Source: JABMRP01 sp964444795 (GTDB taxonomy: Bacteria; Planctomycetota; Planctomycetia; Pirellulales; Thermoguttaceae). Taken from it: 62,168 nt of DNA. The notes below the pieces were generated by a model, which had not been told where the DNA came from, made no database searches, and worked only from the letters and a program-made list of their open reading frames with translations. Made by a program: the position numbers and the translations under genes. This document shows positions 41,676-49,280 of this stretch, one piece after another. Positions within the stretch are counted from its first letter, which is position 1. Every line of letters starts with the position of its first letter. The DNA is taken from positions 1 to 62,168 of the forward strand of contig CAYUIQ010000015.1 in the NCBI GenBank assembly GCA_964444795.1, read 5' to 3'.

Positions 41676-41918
41676 TCAGCGAAGCGTCAGCAGGCTCTCC
41701 ACCGAGATGTCTTCGTCAATTGCCTCCCAGTGGATCCCGACGCCGCCACCGATCAGTCGCCACTCTCGACGCTCGGCGTCGCAGGCATCGCGTAGCCGCG
41801 GAAACCACTCCAACGGCACCAGCACCTCTCGCCCGTCCGCCAGGACGACGCTGAGCGAATCCTTCGCAAATGACACGTTGCGGGCAAGCGGTTCGATCTT
41901 AACCGGCAAAGTGCTCAT
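41676..41918 (-). CDS. DUF2442-like protein
   Basis: An 80-residue protein with the DUF2442 pattern: VSFAKDSLSVVLADGREVLVPLEWFPRL, a R-D-A x-x-A-E-R-R-E-W-R-L-I-G-G-G-x-G-I-H-W segment and the end DEDISVESLLTL. Its start lies inside the last 20 bp of the DUF4160 gene, so the two are coupled. DUF4160/DUF2442 pairs are widespread in mobile or defence-rich regions and have been suspected to be toxin-antitoxin modules; I know no proof. Confidence 0.85.
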   Translation of the reverse strand: MSTLPVKIEPLARNVSFAKDSLSVVLADGREVLVPLEWFPRLRDACDAERREWRLIGGGVGIHWEAIDEDISVESLLTLR

Positions 41919-42135
41919 CCCACTTCTCCTGCAAAAACTCGCGGTTCTCTTCCACCAAACGTCTGAGTGCGGTCAAGTGGCGGCTCAGGAAGCCACGGCT
42001 CCGGGCAAGCGACACGGGCGCCAGCCAGAACTTCGCGTAGTTCTCCGCCTTGTCAATGTGTACGTGCGGAGGCTCCGATCCTTCAAGGCTGAAGAAGAAG
42101 AACCGATAGCCTCGTATTCTCAAGACCGTGGGCAT
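41899..42135 (-). CDS. DUF4160 protein
   Basis: A 78-residue protein of the DUF4160 family: MPTVLRIRGYRFFFFSLEGS, then EPPHVHIDKAENYAKFWLAP and LTALRRLVEENREFLQEKWDEHF. The E-P-P-H-V-H motif is the hallmark. The start at 42135 gives the standard N-terminus; longer upstream frames are arginine/proline noise. It overlaps the DUF2442 gene by 20 bp. The pair is convergent to nothing and stands among small accessory genes. Confidence 0.85.
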   Translation of the reverse strand: MPTVLRIRGYRFFFFSLEGSEPPHVHIDKAENYAKFWLAPVSLARSRGFLSRHLTALRRLVEENREFLQEKWDEHFAG

Positions 42136-42655
42136 GACCGAATTGTAGCACGTTGTGGACCGGAAAACAGACCGGAAGACAGGACAGGTCCGATATTGGC
42201 GAAATAGACAGCCTGCTGGCGGCCATGGACCTTGGCGGGATGTAAGAGAAGAACTGAGTACCTGAGGGCTTGAAAAAAACGGGGCAAAACCGAACGGCAC
42301 ACACGGCGGGGGCGGGAGACCCGCGCCGAGCGTACCCTGCGGACTTGCGGTACCCTCACTTCCGGCCCCTCTCCCAGAGGGGAACGAGACTCGCGCCGAG
42401 CGCGTGTGGGAACGCCATTTGCGTCGTTCACTCTCTGGTCCGGCGCGGTGCGTCCATCGGGCGTCTTTTGGGCAGGGCAAATCGGATAACCGCGATAGAC
42501 GGACCGTCGTGTACATTTCACGCAACGGCGGCGTTGACTTTTGGCAACGGCAGCGCTAACGGTATCGAGCCGCTACGCGGCCGACGAGAGGCAAAACAGT
42601 GACGACCACTTTCCGAACATCTCGCGGCTTCGCCCGCCCGCGGGGAAGAGCAAAC
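42136..42655. other. Gene-free divergent intergenic region
   Basis: No credible gene. It must hold the promoters of the DUF4160/DUF2442 operon (leftward) and of the PEP-CTERM gene (rightward). CGCGCCGAGCG occurs twice (about 42331 and 42401). Short inverted segments between them could form hairpins, but no T-tract follows. Confidence 0.4.
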
Positions 42656-43576
42656 ATGGCGACGATGCCCTGCATCGTAATCGTACTGGGTCTTCTCGCC
42701 GCAGCGCCGGCCGGGGCCGATACGATACCGATCGTCGATGGTCGATTTGAGCTCGGCGAGGGCTACACCATGGGCGCCGAGGTTAGCTTCGAAGTGGAGG
42801 CCGGCAAGCCCAAGAAGGGCGAAGCCCCGCCGCCCGCCGGTTCGAACGAGGTAGGCGGTGGTCTGTTGGCGTGGTATCAGAATTCGACGACGGGCGATCT
42901 TTCCGTCGCCTTCGTGTTGCCCCGCTCGCTGGTCGACAACAGCTACGGCGACAACGCCATTGGATGGGGAAAAGACGCACCCAGCGGCAAGGGGCACGAA
43001 TTTGACGATCTGCTGGAAAGCGACGACGTTCAATTCGTTATCAGCGACAACTCGGGGAACACGCTTCTCGATTTCACGATCGACTATCTCTTTGCGCCCG
43101 GTGGCACCGGTCCGGCTTTCGCGGCCGGCGGGTTTGACGGCGGCGAGGGTGTGGTGACCGTGGGCGACGCGTCGGATATCCTGGCCGTCGGGAGTTCTCT
43201 GTCGTACAACTACGGTTTGTACGGCGCCACGCACCCGGGACTTTTCGGCGATGGCTCCCATTCGCCGGCCGCCGATGCCGACTATATCGTGACCAATCCC
43301 TTGCTGGCCGGCTGGGTATATGATGTGACCTACGAGTTCACGATCGCGGGCAGCGTCTTCGCGGGCAGCGATTTCGATCTCGCAAGCGGCTCGCTGATCG
43401 ACGTTCCGCTCTTGCACGCATCGCCGAACAAGATCGACAAGAACAAGGTCTTCCCGACGATCGATCCCCCGACTACCATTCCCAGCCCCGAGCCATCGAC
43501 GACCGCCGCCCTGGTAAGCATGGGGCTCATGGGGCTGGTGATCGCGTGGCGTCGGCGGAAACGCGCAAGCTCGTAG
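42656..43576 (+). CDS. PEP-CTERM exported protein
   Basis: A 306-residue secreted protein. A signal peptide (CIVIVLGLLAAAPAGAD) is followed by a beta-rich domain (GGGLLAWYQNSTTGDLSVAF, DVQFVISDNSGNTLLDFTID, GWVYDVTYEFTIAGS) and a C-terminal sorting signal: PSPEPSTTAAL, a hydrophobic helix and an arginine cluster AWRRRKRASS. PEP-CTERM proteins are processed by an exosortase and act outside the cell, often with exopolysaccharide. The ATG at 42656 gives a normal signal peptide and has GGAAGAG upstream. The family of the main domain was not recognised. Confidence 0.8.
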   Translation: MATMPCIVIVLGLLAAAPAGADTIPIVDGRFELGEGYTMGAEVSFEVEAGKPKKGEAPPPAGSNEVGGGLLAWYQNSTTGDLSVAFVLPRSLVDNSYGDNAIGWGKDAPSGKGHEFDDLLESDDVQFVISDNSGNTLLDFTIDYLFAPGGTGPAFAAGGFDGGEGVVTVGDASDILAVGSSLSYNYGLYGATHPGLFGDGSHSPAADADYIVTNPLLAGWVYDVTYEFTIAGSVFAGSDFDLASGSLIDVPLLHASPNKIDKNKVFPTIDPPTTIPSPEPSTTAALVSMGLMGLVIAWRRRKRASS

Positions 43577-43593
43577 CGCGGCGAGGCGATTAC

Positions 43594-43612
43594 CCCCCGG
43601 CAGAGCCGGGGG
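43594..43612. repeat. CCCCCGGC hairpin, family C copy 2
   Basis: Same unit as 35594-35612: CCCCCGGC/GCCGGGGG with an AGA loop then GCTGAT. Here it lies between the convergent PEP-CTERM and DUF1080 genes. Confidence 0.8.
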
Positions 43613-43627
43613 CTGATGGGACAAAGT

Positions 43628-44617
43628 CTACTTCTCGACGACCCAGATGTTGCGATAGCGGACCGGGTTGCCGTGGTTCTGCAGGAAGACCGGGCCCGGC
43701 TCGGGACCTTCTTTCATCGGTGAGGCCGTGGTCGAGTGTGTCAACTCGACGTCCTCGTGGATCACCACGCCGTTGTGGCGGACGGTCGCCCTGGCGCTCT
43801 TCACCTTCTTGCCGTCCTCAAACACCGCGGTCGTGAAATCGACGTCGTAGGTCTGCCACGACAGGGGCGGAAAACACATGTTGACCGACGGCGGGCCGAT
43901 GCTGTAGATGCCGCCGCATTCGTTGTCGCGACCTTCGAGGCCGAACGAATCGAGAATCTGCACCTCGTAGCGCCCCTGGGCGTAGAAGCCGCTGTTGCCA
44001 CGCCCTTGACCCCGAGCCTGCGGCATGAACGGCGTGCGGAACTCCATGTGGTAGGTAAAGCTGCCGAAGTTCTGCTTGCTGGTCACGCCTTCCATGAGCA
44101 GCCCGTCTTCGGTCATCCGCCCGCCCTTGAAGTTGTCCGGCGTCGTACCGTCGAAGAGCACCACGGCACCGGCCGGTGGCTTGGCGCCCAAGGTGGGGCT
44201 CTTGCGCTCGACCTTCTTCAGCGTGAAGACGGCTTTGCCCGACTTGTCGGCGATGGTCATGACGCCGTCCTTGATTGTCGCCGAGCCGCCGCCTTTCTCG
44301 TCTTTGAAGACGGTCTTGCCGTCCACGGTGGCCCCCTCGACCTCGTGTCCCTTCTTCCCGTTCCAACCGTCGCCGGGCAGTCCGCCCGAGATTGCGACGG
44401 CGCGGAACTTGCCGTCGCCCAGCGCGATAATCTGGGCGGCGATCTTCCTCTCCGAGTCGCCGCCCTCTATGGTGCCGACATACTCGCCCTGGACCTTGAA
44501 ATCGGGCCCTGCCTCCGCCGGATCGGTGTAGGCCTTACGCGGATCGGCCGCGGCGGCCGCAGTGACCAATGCCAGAAGGACCGCAAGAATCGATGGCAAT
44601 CCAATGATTCGCAACAT
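43628..44617 (-). CDS. Exported DUF1080 (3-keto-disaccharide hydrolase-type) protein
   Basis: A 329-residue exported protein. A signal peptide (LPSILAVLLALVTAAAAAD) precedes an N-terminal lipocalin-like part (about 35-140, ending VFTLKKVERKSPTLGAKPPA). The DUF1080 domain follows, about 145-329: AVVLFDGTTPDNFKGGRMTE, GSFTYHMEFRTPFMPQARGQ, GNSGFYAQGRYEVQILDSFG, ECGGIYSIGPPSVNMCFPPL and VFLQNHGNPVRYRNIWV. This concanavalin A-like domain is annotated as a 3-keto-disaccharide hydrolase and is abundant in planctomycetes. It probably acts on oligosaccharides in the periplasm. Confidence 0.85.
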   Translation of the reverse strand: MLRIIGLPSILAVLLALVTAAAAADPRKAYTDPAEAGPDFKVQGEYVGTIEGGDSERKIAAQIIALGDGKFRAVAISGGLPGDGWNGKKGHEVEGATVDGKTVFKDEKGGGSATIKDGVMTIADKSGKAVFTLKKVERKSPTLGAKPPAGAVVLFDGTTPDNFKGGRMTEDGLLMEGVTSKQNFGSFTYHMEFRTPFMPQARGQGRGNSGFYAQGRYEVQILDSFGLEGRDNECGGIYSIGPPSVNMCFPPLSWQTYDVDFTTAVFEDGKKVKSARATVRHNGVVIHEDVELTHSTTASPMKEGPEPGPVFLQNHGNPVRYRNIWVVEK

Positions 44618-44970
44618 GGTGACGTCTCCGAAGTTGGGGGGGTGGAATCCTGCAACAAGCCCCCATTGTGGTCCCCGGTGAGCCCGTTTGCAAGTCGCCC
44701 AACGCAAGCCCACGCTCAACAGCCGCCGAAAGTCGATGGAGGTCCATGCAGGGCGAGGGCCGATCTCCGAACCGTGAGTTTGCTGCGGCATCCGGGCACC
44801 CCTATTTCGGGGTAATTCCGGCGAAATTGACACCGAATTGTTGTGTCGTCCGTGGGACCGGATTACGCTGAAGGAATCGGGGGATCTAGATGCCACAGAT
44901 CTTCGGCAGCAGTCTCCGCGGGTTCCCTGCGAAGACTGGTCATTTCACACACCCGTTCGGGAGCACTACC
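44618..44970. other. Gene-free divergent intergenic region
   Basis: Lies between the leftward DUF1080 gene and the rightward LamG/PEP-CTERM gene and should hold both promoters. A TTGACA (about 44827) has no good -10 at the proper distance. I see no repeat or RNA gene. Confidence 0.4.
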
Positions 44971-46620
44971 ATGAGTATCTTGAAGTCTGGGAGTCGACTG
45001 CTGGCGCTGGCTACCATCGCCATGATCTGTCTCGCTTTGGCCGGTTCGGCCAGCGGAGCGCTTGTCTACGAATACGACGCCGCACAAGATGCAAACGGCA
45101 CGGGAGACAACTCCTGGCAGCCGAATATCAACACGTCGCTGACGCGTAATTTGTCGTTGAGCAACCAGTCGTTCGTGTCCTACACGCCGGGAACCGACAC
45201 GGCCTACGCGGGCATCACCGGCGCGTATTCCTTTACTGGGACCGGTTCCGGTGGCACGACCGCCACGTACGGCAGGGATTCTCTTCCGCTGGGCGGCGGG
45301 TCGAACAACGACGCGGGCGCCAGCGCGGCGTTCGAGCTCTGGGTCAAGCCGAATCGGGCGTCACTGGCCGATATCGGCGATGAGGTGCTATTCGAGACGG
45401 GCGGAACGACCAGCGGTGCGAACATCGGGTTCGAGGCCACCAGCGGTGGCGTGGACTTGACCTTCCGGACTCGCAAAGGCAACAACAACGACAACAGCGT
45501 GGTGACCCAGAAACTCACCGATGATGCCCTTCTCGGCGACTTCATCCAGATCGTCGGCGTGGTCGACCCGGCGGGGGGATCGAAACAGACGCGTCTGTAC
45601 CTCAACGGCCTGGAGATCGGCAACAACACCGACAATAAGAACTGGCAGGACGGCAACAACAATGCCGGACTGGCCCGGGTGAACGGCGCCCTGGGCGGGG
45701 CCGGCAATTCCAGCGAGATGTTCAACGGCGAGGTCGCCCTCTTTCGGCTCTACGACGAGCCGCTCAGCAGCGCGGAGGTCCTGGCAAGCTGGAATGGCGT
45801 GACCGGTGCATCGGGGCCCCCACTCCCCGCGATGCCCGATCCGGTGGCGTTCTGGGACTTCGAGGACAACAAGGCGGACGTTGATGCCGGTGTGGCCGGC
45901 GCGGTCGTCGACAAGTCGGGCAACGGCCGCAATGGTACGGCCACGAATGACGCCACGCTCGCCACCGATGTTCCCGCCATGCTGAGCGACGTTGGCATGA
46001 GCACGTCGTCGCTGAGACTCGACGGCACGGGCGACCAGGTGAATATCGCCGGCTACAAGGGCGTCACCGGGACCGATGCCCGCACCGTGGCGGCCTGGGT
46101 CAAGCTGGAAGACGATGATCCGCGGCAGAACCGCTCGATCATGTCCTGGGGGGACAACTCCGGGGGTGAGAAATGGAACTTCCGCGTCCAAGACGGCAAT
46201 GGAACGGACGGGGCGATTCGCGTCGAGGTCAACGGCGGGTATGTCGTTGGCAGCACCGACATCACCGACCAGGAGTGGCACCACGTCGCGGCCGTGTGGG
46301 AAGACGACGGCTCGCCGAACGTAAACGACGTCCTACTCTATGTCGATGGCGTGCTGGAGGGGGACAGCGCGCGGCAGGGCCAATCCATCGACACGGCCAT
46401 CGGCAAGGACGTCCAACTTGGCCGGGACCATAACAATCGCCGGATGATGGGCTGGCTGGACGACATGCGGGTCTACGACGAGGCGCTGAGTGCCGCGCAG
46501 ATCCACGCCCTGGCCAACCCGGCCAGCGCGGCGGTCCCCGAACCGTCCACCTGCGTCCTGGCGGCCTTGGGCCTGCTGGGGCTGAGCGTTGTCGGCTGGC
46601 GAAGACGCAGACGCGCATGA
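44971..46620 (+). CDS. LamG-domain PEP-CTERM exported protein
   Basis: A 549-residue secreted protein. The signal peptide (LLALATIAMICLALAGSASG) is followed by two concanavalin A-like LamG domains, at about 30-270 and 285-515. The second shows the classic pattern ARTVAAWVKLEDDDPRQNRS, WNFRVQDGNGTDGAIRVEVN, EWHHVAAVWEDDGSPNVNDV and LYVDGVLEGD..IGKDVQLG. The C-terminal signal is AVPEPSTCVLAALGLLGL then WRRRRRA. LamG domains generally bind carbohydrate or surfaces. The ATG at 44971 sets the signal peptide. A strong terminator follows at 46653. Confidence 0.85.
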   Translation: MSILKSGSRLLALATIAMICLALAGSASGALVYEYDAAQDANGTGDNSWQPNINTSLTRNLSLSNQSFVSYTPGTDTAYAGITGAYSFTGTGSGGTTATYGRDSLPLGGGSNNDAGASAAFELWVKPNRASLADIGDEVLFETGGTTSGANIGFEATSGGVDLTFRTRKGNNNDNSVVTQKLTDDALLGDFIQIVGVVDPAGGSKQTRLYLNGLEIGNNTDNKNWQDGNNNAGLARVNGALGGAGNSSEMFNGEVALFRLYDEPLSSAEVLASWNGVTGASGPPLPAMPDPVAFWDFEDNKADVDAGVAGAVVDKSGNGRNGTATNDATLATDVPAMLSDVGMSTSSLRLDGTGDQVNIAGYKGVTGTDARTVAAWVKLEDDDPRQNRSIMSWGDNSGGEKWNFRVQDGNGTDGAIRVEVNGGYVVGSTDITDQEWHHVAAVWEDDGSPNVNDVLLYVDGVLEGDSARQGQSIDTAIGKDVQLGRDHNNRRMMGWLDDMRVYDEALSAAQIHALANPASAAVPEPSTCVLAALGLLGLSVVGWRRRRRA

Positions 46621-46652
46621 CGCCCTGACCTCAACTCCCAGCCCATCGACCA

Positions 46653-46681
46653 CCCCGCCGGCTTAACCGGCGGGGTTTTTT
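46653..46681 (+). terminator. Rho-independent terminator of the LamG gene
   Basis: Perfect 9-bp stem CCCCGCCGG/CCGGCGGGG with a CTTAA loop (46653-46675) followed by six T. It lies 33 bp after the stop of the LamG/PEP-CTERM gene. Confidence 0.9.
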
Positions 46682-47031
46682 CAAAAGGGGGGACAGGTCC
46701 GCTTGTTCTTTCTTTCGTGGACGAAGCGCATCCACAAGCGCGCTGGTCCCCTTTCTCTCGAAGAAGAAAGCAGCCTGAGCGTTGGCGACGTGATTCCCGG
46801 CGGCCCCTTCGCGGGTCGCCGGGGTTTCGCGGACCTCACTCGCCCATTCGGGGCCAGGATAGCCGCTTCCGCATTCGCCGAAAGTGTAGAGCCAAGTAGC
46901 GTGCGTCCGAACGCACCAGTTGCACTTTCCATCACGGTCGGGTGCGGTTGGGCGGGACATCAGAGGGAGAAAAGAGAGGACGGTCGGGGTCGGCAGGAAG
47001 GGATCGAGCCGATGGCTGACCGATAGAACGG
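46682..47031. other. Gene-free stretch left of the toxin-antitoxin pair
   Basis: No credible gene. It contains one copy of a 27-bp direct repeat (46811-46837) whose other copy lies on the far side of the toxin-antitoxin genes, and a GGGGACAGGTCC motif near the left end that also occurs in part at about 42180. Confidence 0.4.
46811..46837 (+). repeat. Direct repeat flanking the PIN/Phd module, left copy
   Basis: GCGGGTCGCCGGGG followed by TTTCGCGGACCTC. It matches 47856-47882 with one difference over 27 bp. The two copies are about 1.05 kb apart and in the same orientation, with the toxin-antitoxin genes between them. Confidence 0.7.
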
Positions 47032-47417
47032 TTACCATCGTCTGTTGATTGGATACGTGTCCAGTGCCCCGTCTTTGCTGATGACATCCATCTCTTCGGC
47101 CATCGCCTGAGCGATGATCAGGCGGTCGAACGGATCACGATGATGAAATGGCAGGTTTGTCAGAAGGGCCGTGTGGCTCGGCTCGATCGGCAGAACGAGA
47201 AATCCGTTCCCATAGACGGCTCGATTGATGAACTCACGGAAAGAACTGGGTAAATGGTATTTGCCAAGCGAAATCTTAATTGCCAGTTCCCAATGGCTTG
47301 CCGGGCTGAACATTTCTCGTTCGCTTCGTCTTCGATCAAACTACGTGCAGTTACACTACACCGATCGTCGCCAAGCACGAACCAGAGAAATGCGTGCGTG
47401 TCGAGCAGTAGCCTCAT
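47032..47417 (-). pseudogene. vapC: PIN-domain (VapC-type) toxin, frameshifted
   Basis: The N-terminal frame (47417 to about 47313) reads MRLLLDTHAFLWFVLGDDRC and SVTARSLIEDEANE. The family's continuation, FSPASHWELAIKISLGKYHL to HHRDPFDRLIIAQAMAEEMD, lies in another frame ending at 47032. One base appears to be missing near 47313. Joined, the parts make about 127 residues, the usual length, with all acidic PIN residues (D in LLDTHA, E in WELAIK, D in DPFDRL). VapC toxins cut RNA. As it stands no full product can be made without frameshifting, so the toxin is probably inactive; a sequencing error must be excluded. It overlaps the antitoxin gene by 4 bp. Confidence 0.8.
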
Positions 47418-47638
47418 GGCATGTATTCCTCGAAGTCCGCAAGGTGCGCATCGTCTTCCTCGACGATCGTGAGCATCTCCTTGCAGCTACCGAACTTCGG
47501 CTTGGCCGTGGTGGTCGGCACGATTCGCGCCACGGGTGTCTTGTCATGCACGAGAACGATTTCGTCACCCGGCGCAAGCGAAGCGATAATCTCGCTAAGC
47601 GATGCCTGCGCATCTTCGATTTCCATGGTCTTGACCAT
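47414..47638 (-). CDS. Phd/YefM-type antitoxin
   Basis: A 74-residue antitoxin of the prevent-host-death type. The N-terminal DNA-binding part MEIEDAQASLSEIIASLAPGDEIVLVHD is followed by TPVARIVPTT and a toxin-binding tail. GGGAG with an 8-base gap supports the start at 47638. The stop overlaps the PIN toxin start by 4 bp, the normal antitoxin-first order. With the toxin frameshifted, the antitoxin may be kept only for autoregulation or be on its way to loss. Confidence 0.85.
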   Translation of the reverse strand: MVKTMEIEDAQASLSEIIASLAPGDEIVLVHDKTPVARIVPTTTAKPKFGSCKEMLTIVEEDDAHLADFEEYMP

Positions 47639-47957
47639 CTGGAATCTCCCTTAAATGCCTGCTTTCATTCTATCATCGATAAGCTCAATGGACAACCCGC
47701 GGAGCAGCACGGAGCCTGCCAGGATTTCATGGCGAAAGGAGAAAAAGGAAAGGGCCGGCGCAGTTGCACGAGAGTTTGGGGCCCTCTTCGTCCAGCCGCC
47801 GCAGCCTCAAGGTCACGGTTGCCCTGGTGAGCAGAAACGTCCACCCGGTCCGTTTGCGGGTCGCCGGGGCTTCGCGGACCTCGGACGCGGTGGTATGATG
47901 ACGGGCAAACTGACCGTGACCCGCTGAAGCCCCCCTTCCACCAGGAGCCCCTTTCCC
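47639..47957. other. Gene-free stretch upstream of the SDR gene
   Basis: Holds the leftward antitoxin promoter, the right copy of the 27-bp direct repeat and the rightward SDR promoter region, with GTGGTATGAT (about 47889) and AGGAGCCC as ribosome binding site. Elements of the SDR leader recur at 49012-49071. Confidence 0.5.
47856..47882 (+). repeat. Direct repeat flanking the PIN/Phd module, right copy
   Basis: GCGGGTCGCCGGGG followed by CTTCGCGGACCTC, one difference from 46811-46837. A GGTCCG just to its left can pair with CGGACC inside it to make a hairpin. Confidence 0.7.
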
Positions 47958-48740
47958 ATGGCAGATAATCTCTTTTCGGTTCAGGACCAGATTGTGTTGA
48001 TCTCGGGCGCCAGCCGGGGGATCGGCCGGGCGATTGCCCAGGGGTTTGCCGAGCGGGGCGCGACGGTCGTGATTACCGGTCGGACGGCCGAGACGGTCGA
48101 AGCCACGGCCCGGGAGCTTTCCGGCGTCGGGACCGTCGGCGCCAAGGTTTGCGACGTAGCCGATCCGCAGGCCATCACCCGGACCGTCGAGGAGGTGATC
48201 GCCGAGCACCGGCGGATCGATACGCTGGTCAACTGTGCCGGCGTGAACAAGCGGATGAACGTCGAGGACTACACGGAGGAGGTGTACGACTTCATCACCA
48301 ACATCAACATCAAAGGCGCGTTTCTGATGGCCCAGGCCGCCGGCCGGCACATGATTGCCGCCGGTAGCGGCACGATCATCAACATCGACTCGCTCAACAG
48401 CCACCGCCCGTTGAACCGGGTATCGGTCTACGCGATGGCCAAGGGGGCGATGAGCCAGATGACCCGCTCGATGGCCATGGAATGGGGACCGCTGGGCGTG
48501 CGAGTTAACTCGCTGGCCCCCGGCTTCACGATGACCGAACTGGCCAAACCGCTTTGGGCCGGCGAGAAGATGAACGCTTGGCGAATGAAAAACACGCCCG
48601 TGCAGCGGATGGGCCAGCCGGAAGAGATGGTCGGCCCGGCGATCTTCCTGGCCTCACAAGCGTCGTCGTTCGTCAGCGGCCAGATTCTCTACGTCGACGG
48701 CGGCACGTCCTGCGGCCAGTTTTGGCCGATCGACGGGTGA
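47958..48740 (+). CDS. Short-chain dehydrogenase/reductase
   Basis: A 260-residue classical SDR oxidoreductase. It has the cofactor motif LISGASRGIGRAIAQGFAER, the structural NCAGVN motif, the catalytic Ser in IINIDSLNSH and Y-x-x-x-K in YAMAKGAMSQM. The C-terminus is PAIFLASQASSFVSGQILYV-DGG. The pattern resembles gluconate 5-dehydrogenase or 2-deoxy-D-gluconate 3-dehydrogenase, acting on sugar acids; the substrate cannot be fixed. AGGAG precedes the ATG. Its last 41 bp (48700-48740) are repeated at the end of the metalloprotease gene. Confidence 0.9.
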   Translation: MADNLFSVQDQIVLISGASRGIGRAIAQGFAERGATVVITGRTAETVEATARELSGVGTVGAKVCDVADPQAITRTVEEVIAEHRRIDTLVNCAGVNKRMNVEDYTEEVYDFITNINIKGAFLMAQAAGRHMIAAGSGTIINIDSLNSHRPLNRVSVYAMAKGAMSQMTRSMAMEWGPLGVRVNSLAPGFTMTELAKPLWAGEKMNAWRMKNTPVQRMGQPEEMVGPAIFLASQASSFVSGQILYVDGGTSCGQFWPIDG

Positions 48741-49280
48741 GGGGCGGCAGTCGGCTTTGCTCGTTGTGGTTCTTGACGATGTGTTCCCTCCGCACAGGGC
48801 CGGCTCACCGTAGTGCCGGCCCCGCCTGCAAGGTCCGGCCTCCATGGACGTGCCTGTGGCGTTCGATCTCGCCGACACTGGTCTGATCCACCGGGTCGTG
48901 ACGTCTGGCACGATTCTCTGTGCCCACCAGCGCGTGCCTATGTTCCCGTAGTCGCTTGTGCTTTCTACCGTGGTGCGTCCCGACGCACCTACCCGACTTC
49001 GCGGCATGGGGGTGCGGTGGTATGATATTGGGCAGTTGACTATCCCCCATCGAATTCCCCCAGGAGCCCGCGCCGAAAAAGAGCGGCGCTCTCTTTTCCG
49101 TTCCTTTTCCGCCCCGAGTTGGCTGGCGACCCAGAGGAAGCCTGCCAATTGGTGCCAGTCCTTGACGATCGAGGATGACGGAATTATCAATAGAGATAGT
49201 GAACATACACTCTCCCGGCCATTGTCGGCCCGCGGCGAGACCTTGTCCTTACTTCCCGGAAGTGCATCCAGGAGGACGTA
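48741..49280. other. Gene-free stretch with a relic SDR leader
   Basis: No credible gene in 540 bp. From 49012 to about 49071 the order GCGGTGGTATGAT, GGGCA, TGAC, then CCAGGAGCCC resembles the SDR leader at 47886-47948 but no SDR gene follows. It ends in GGAGG, the ribosome binding site of the metalloprotease. Confidence 0.5.
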
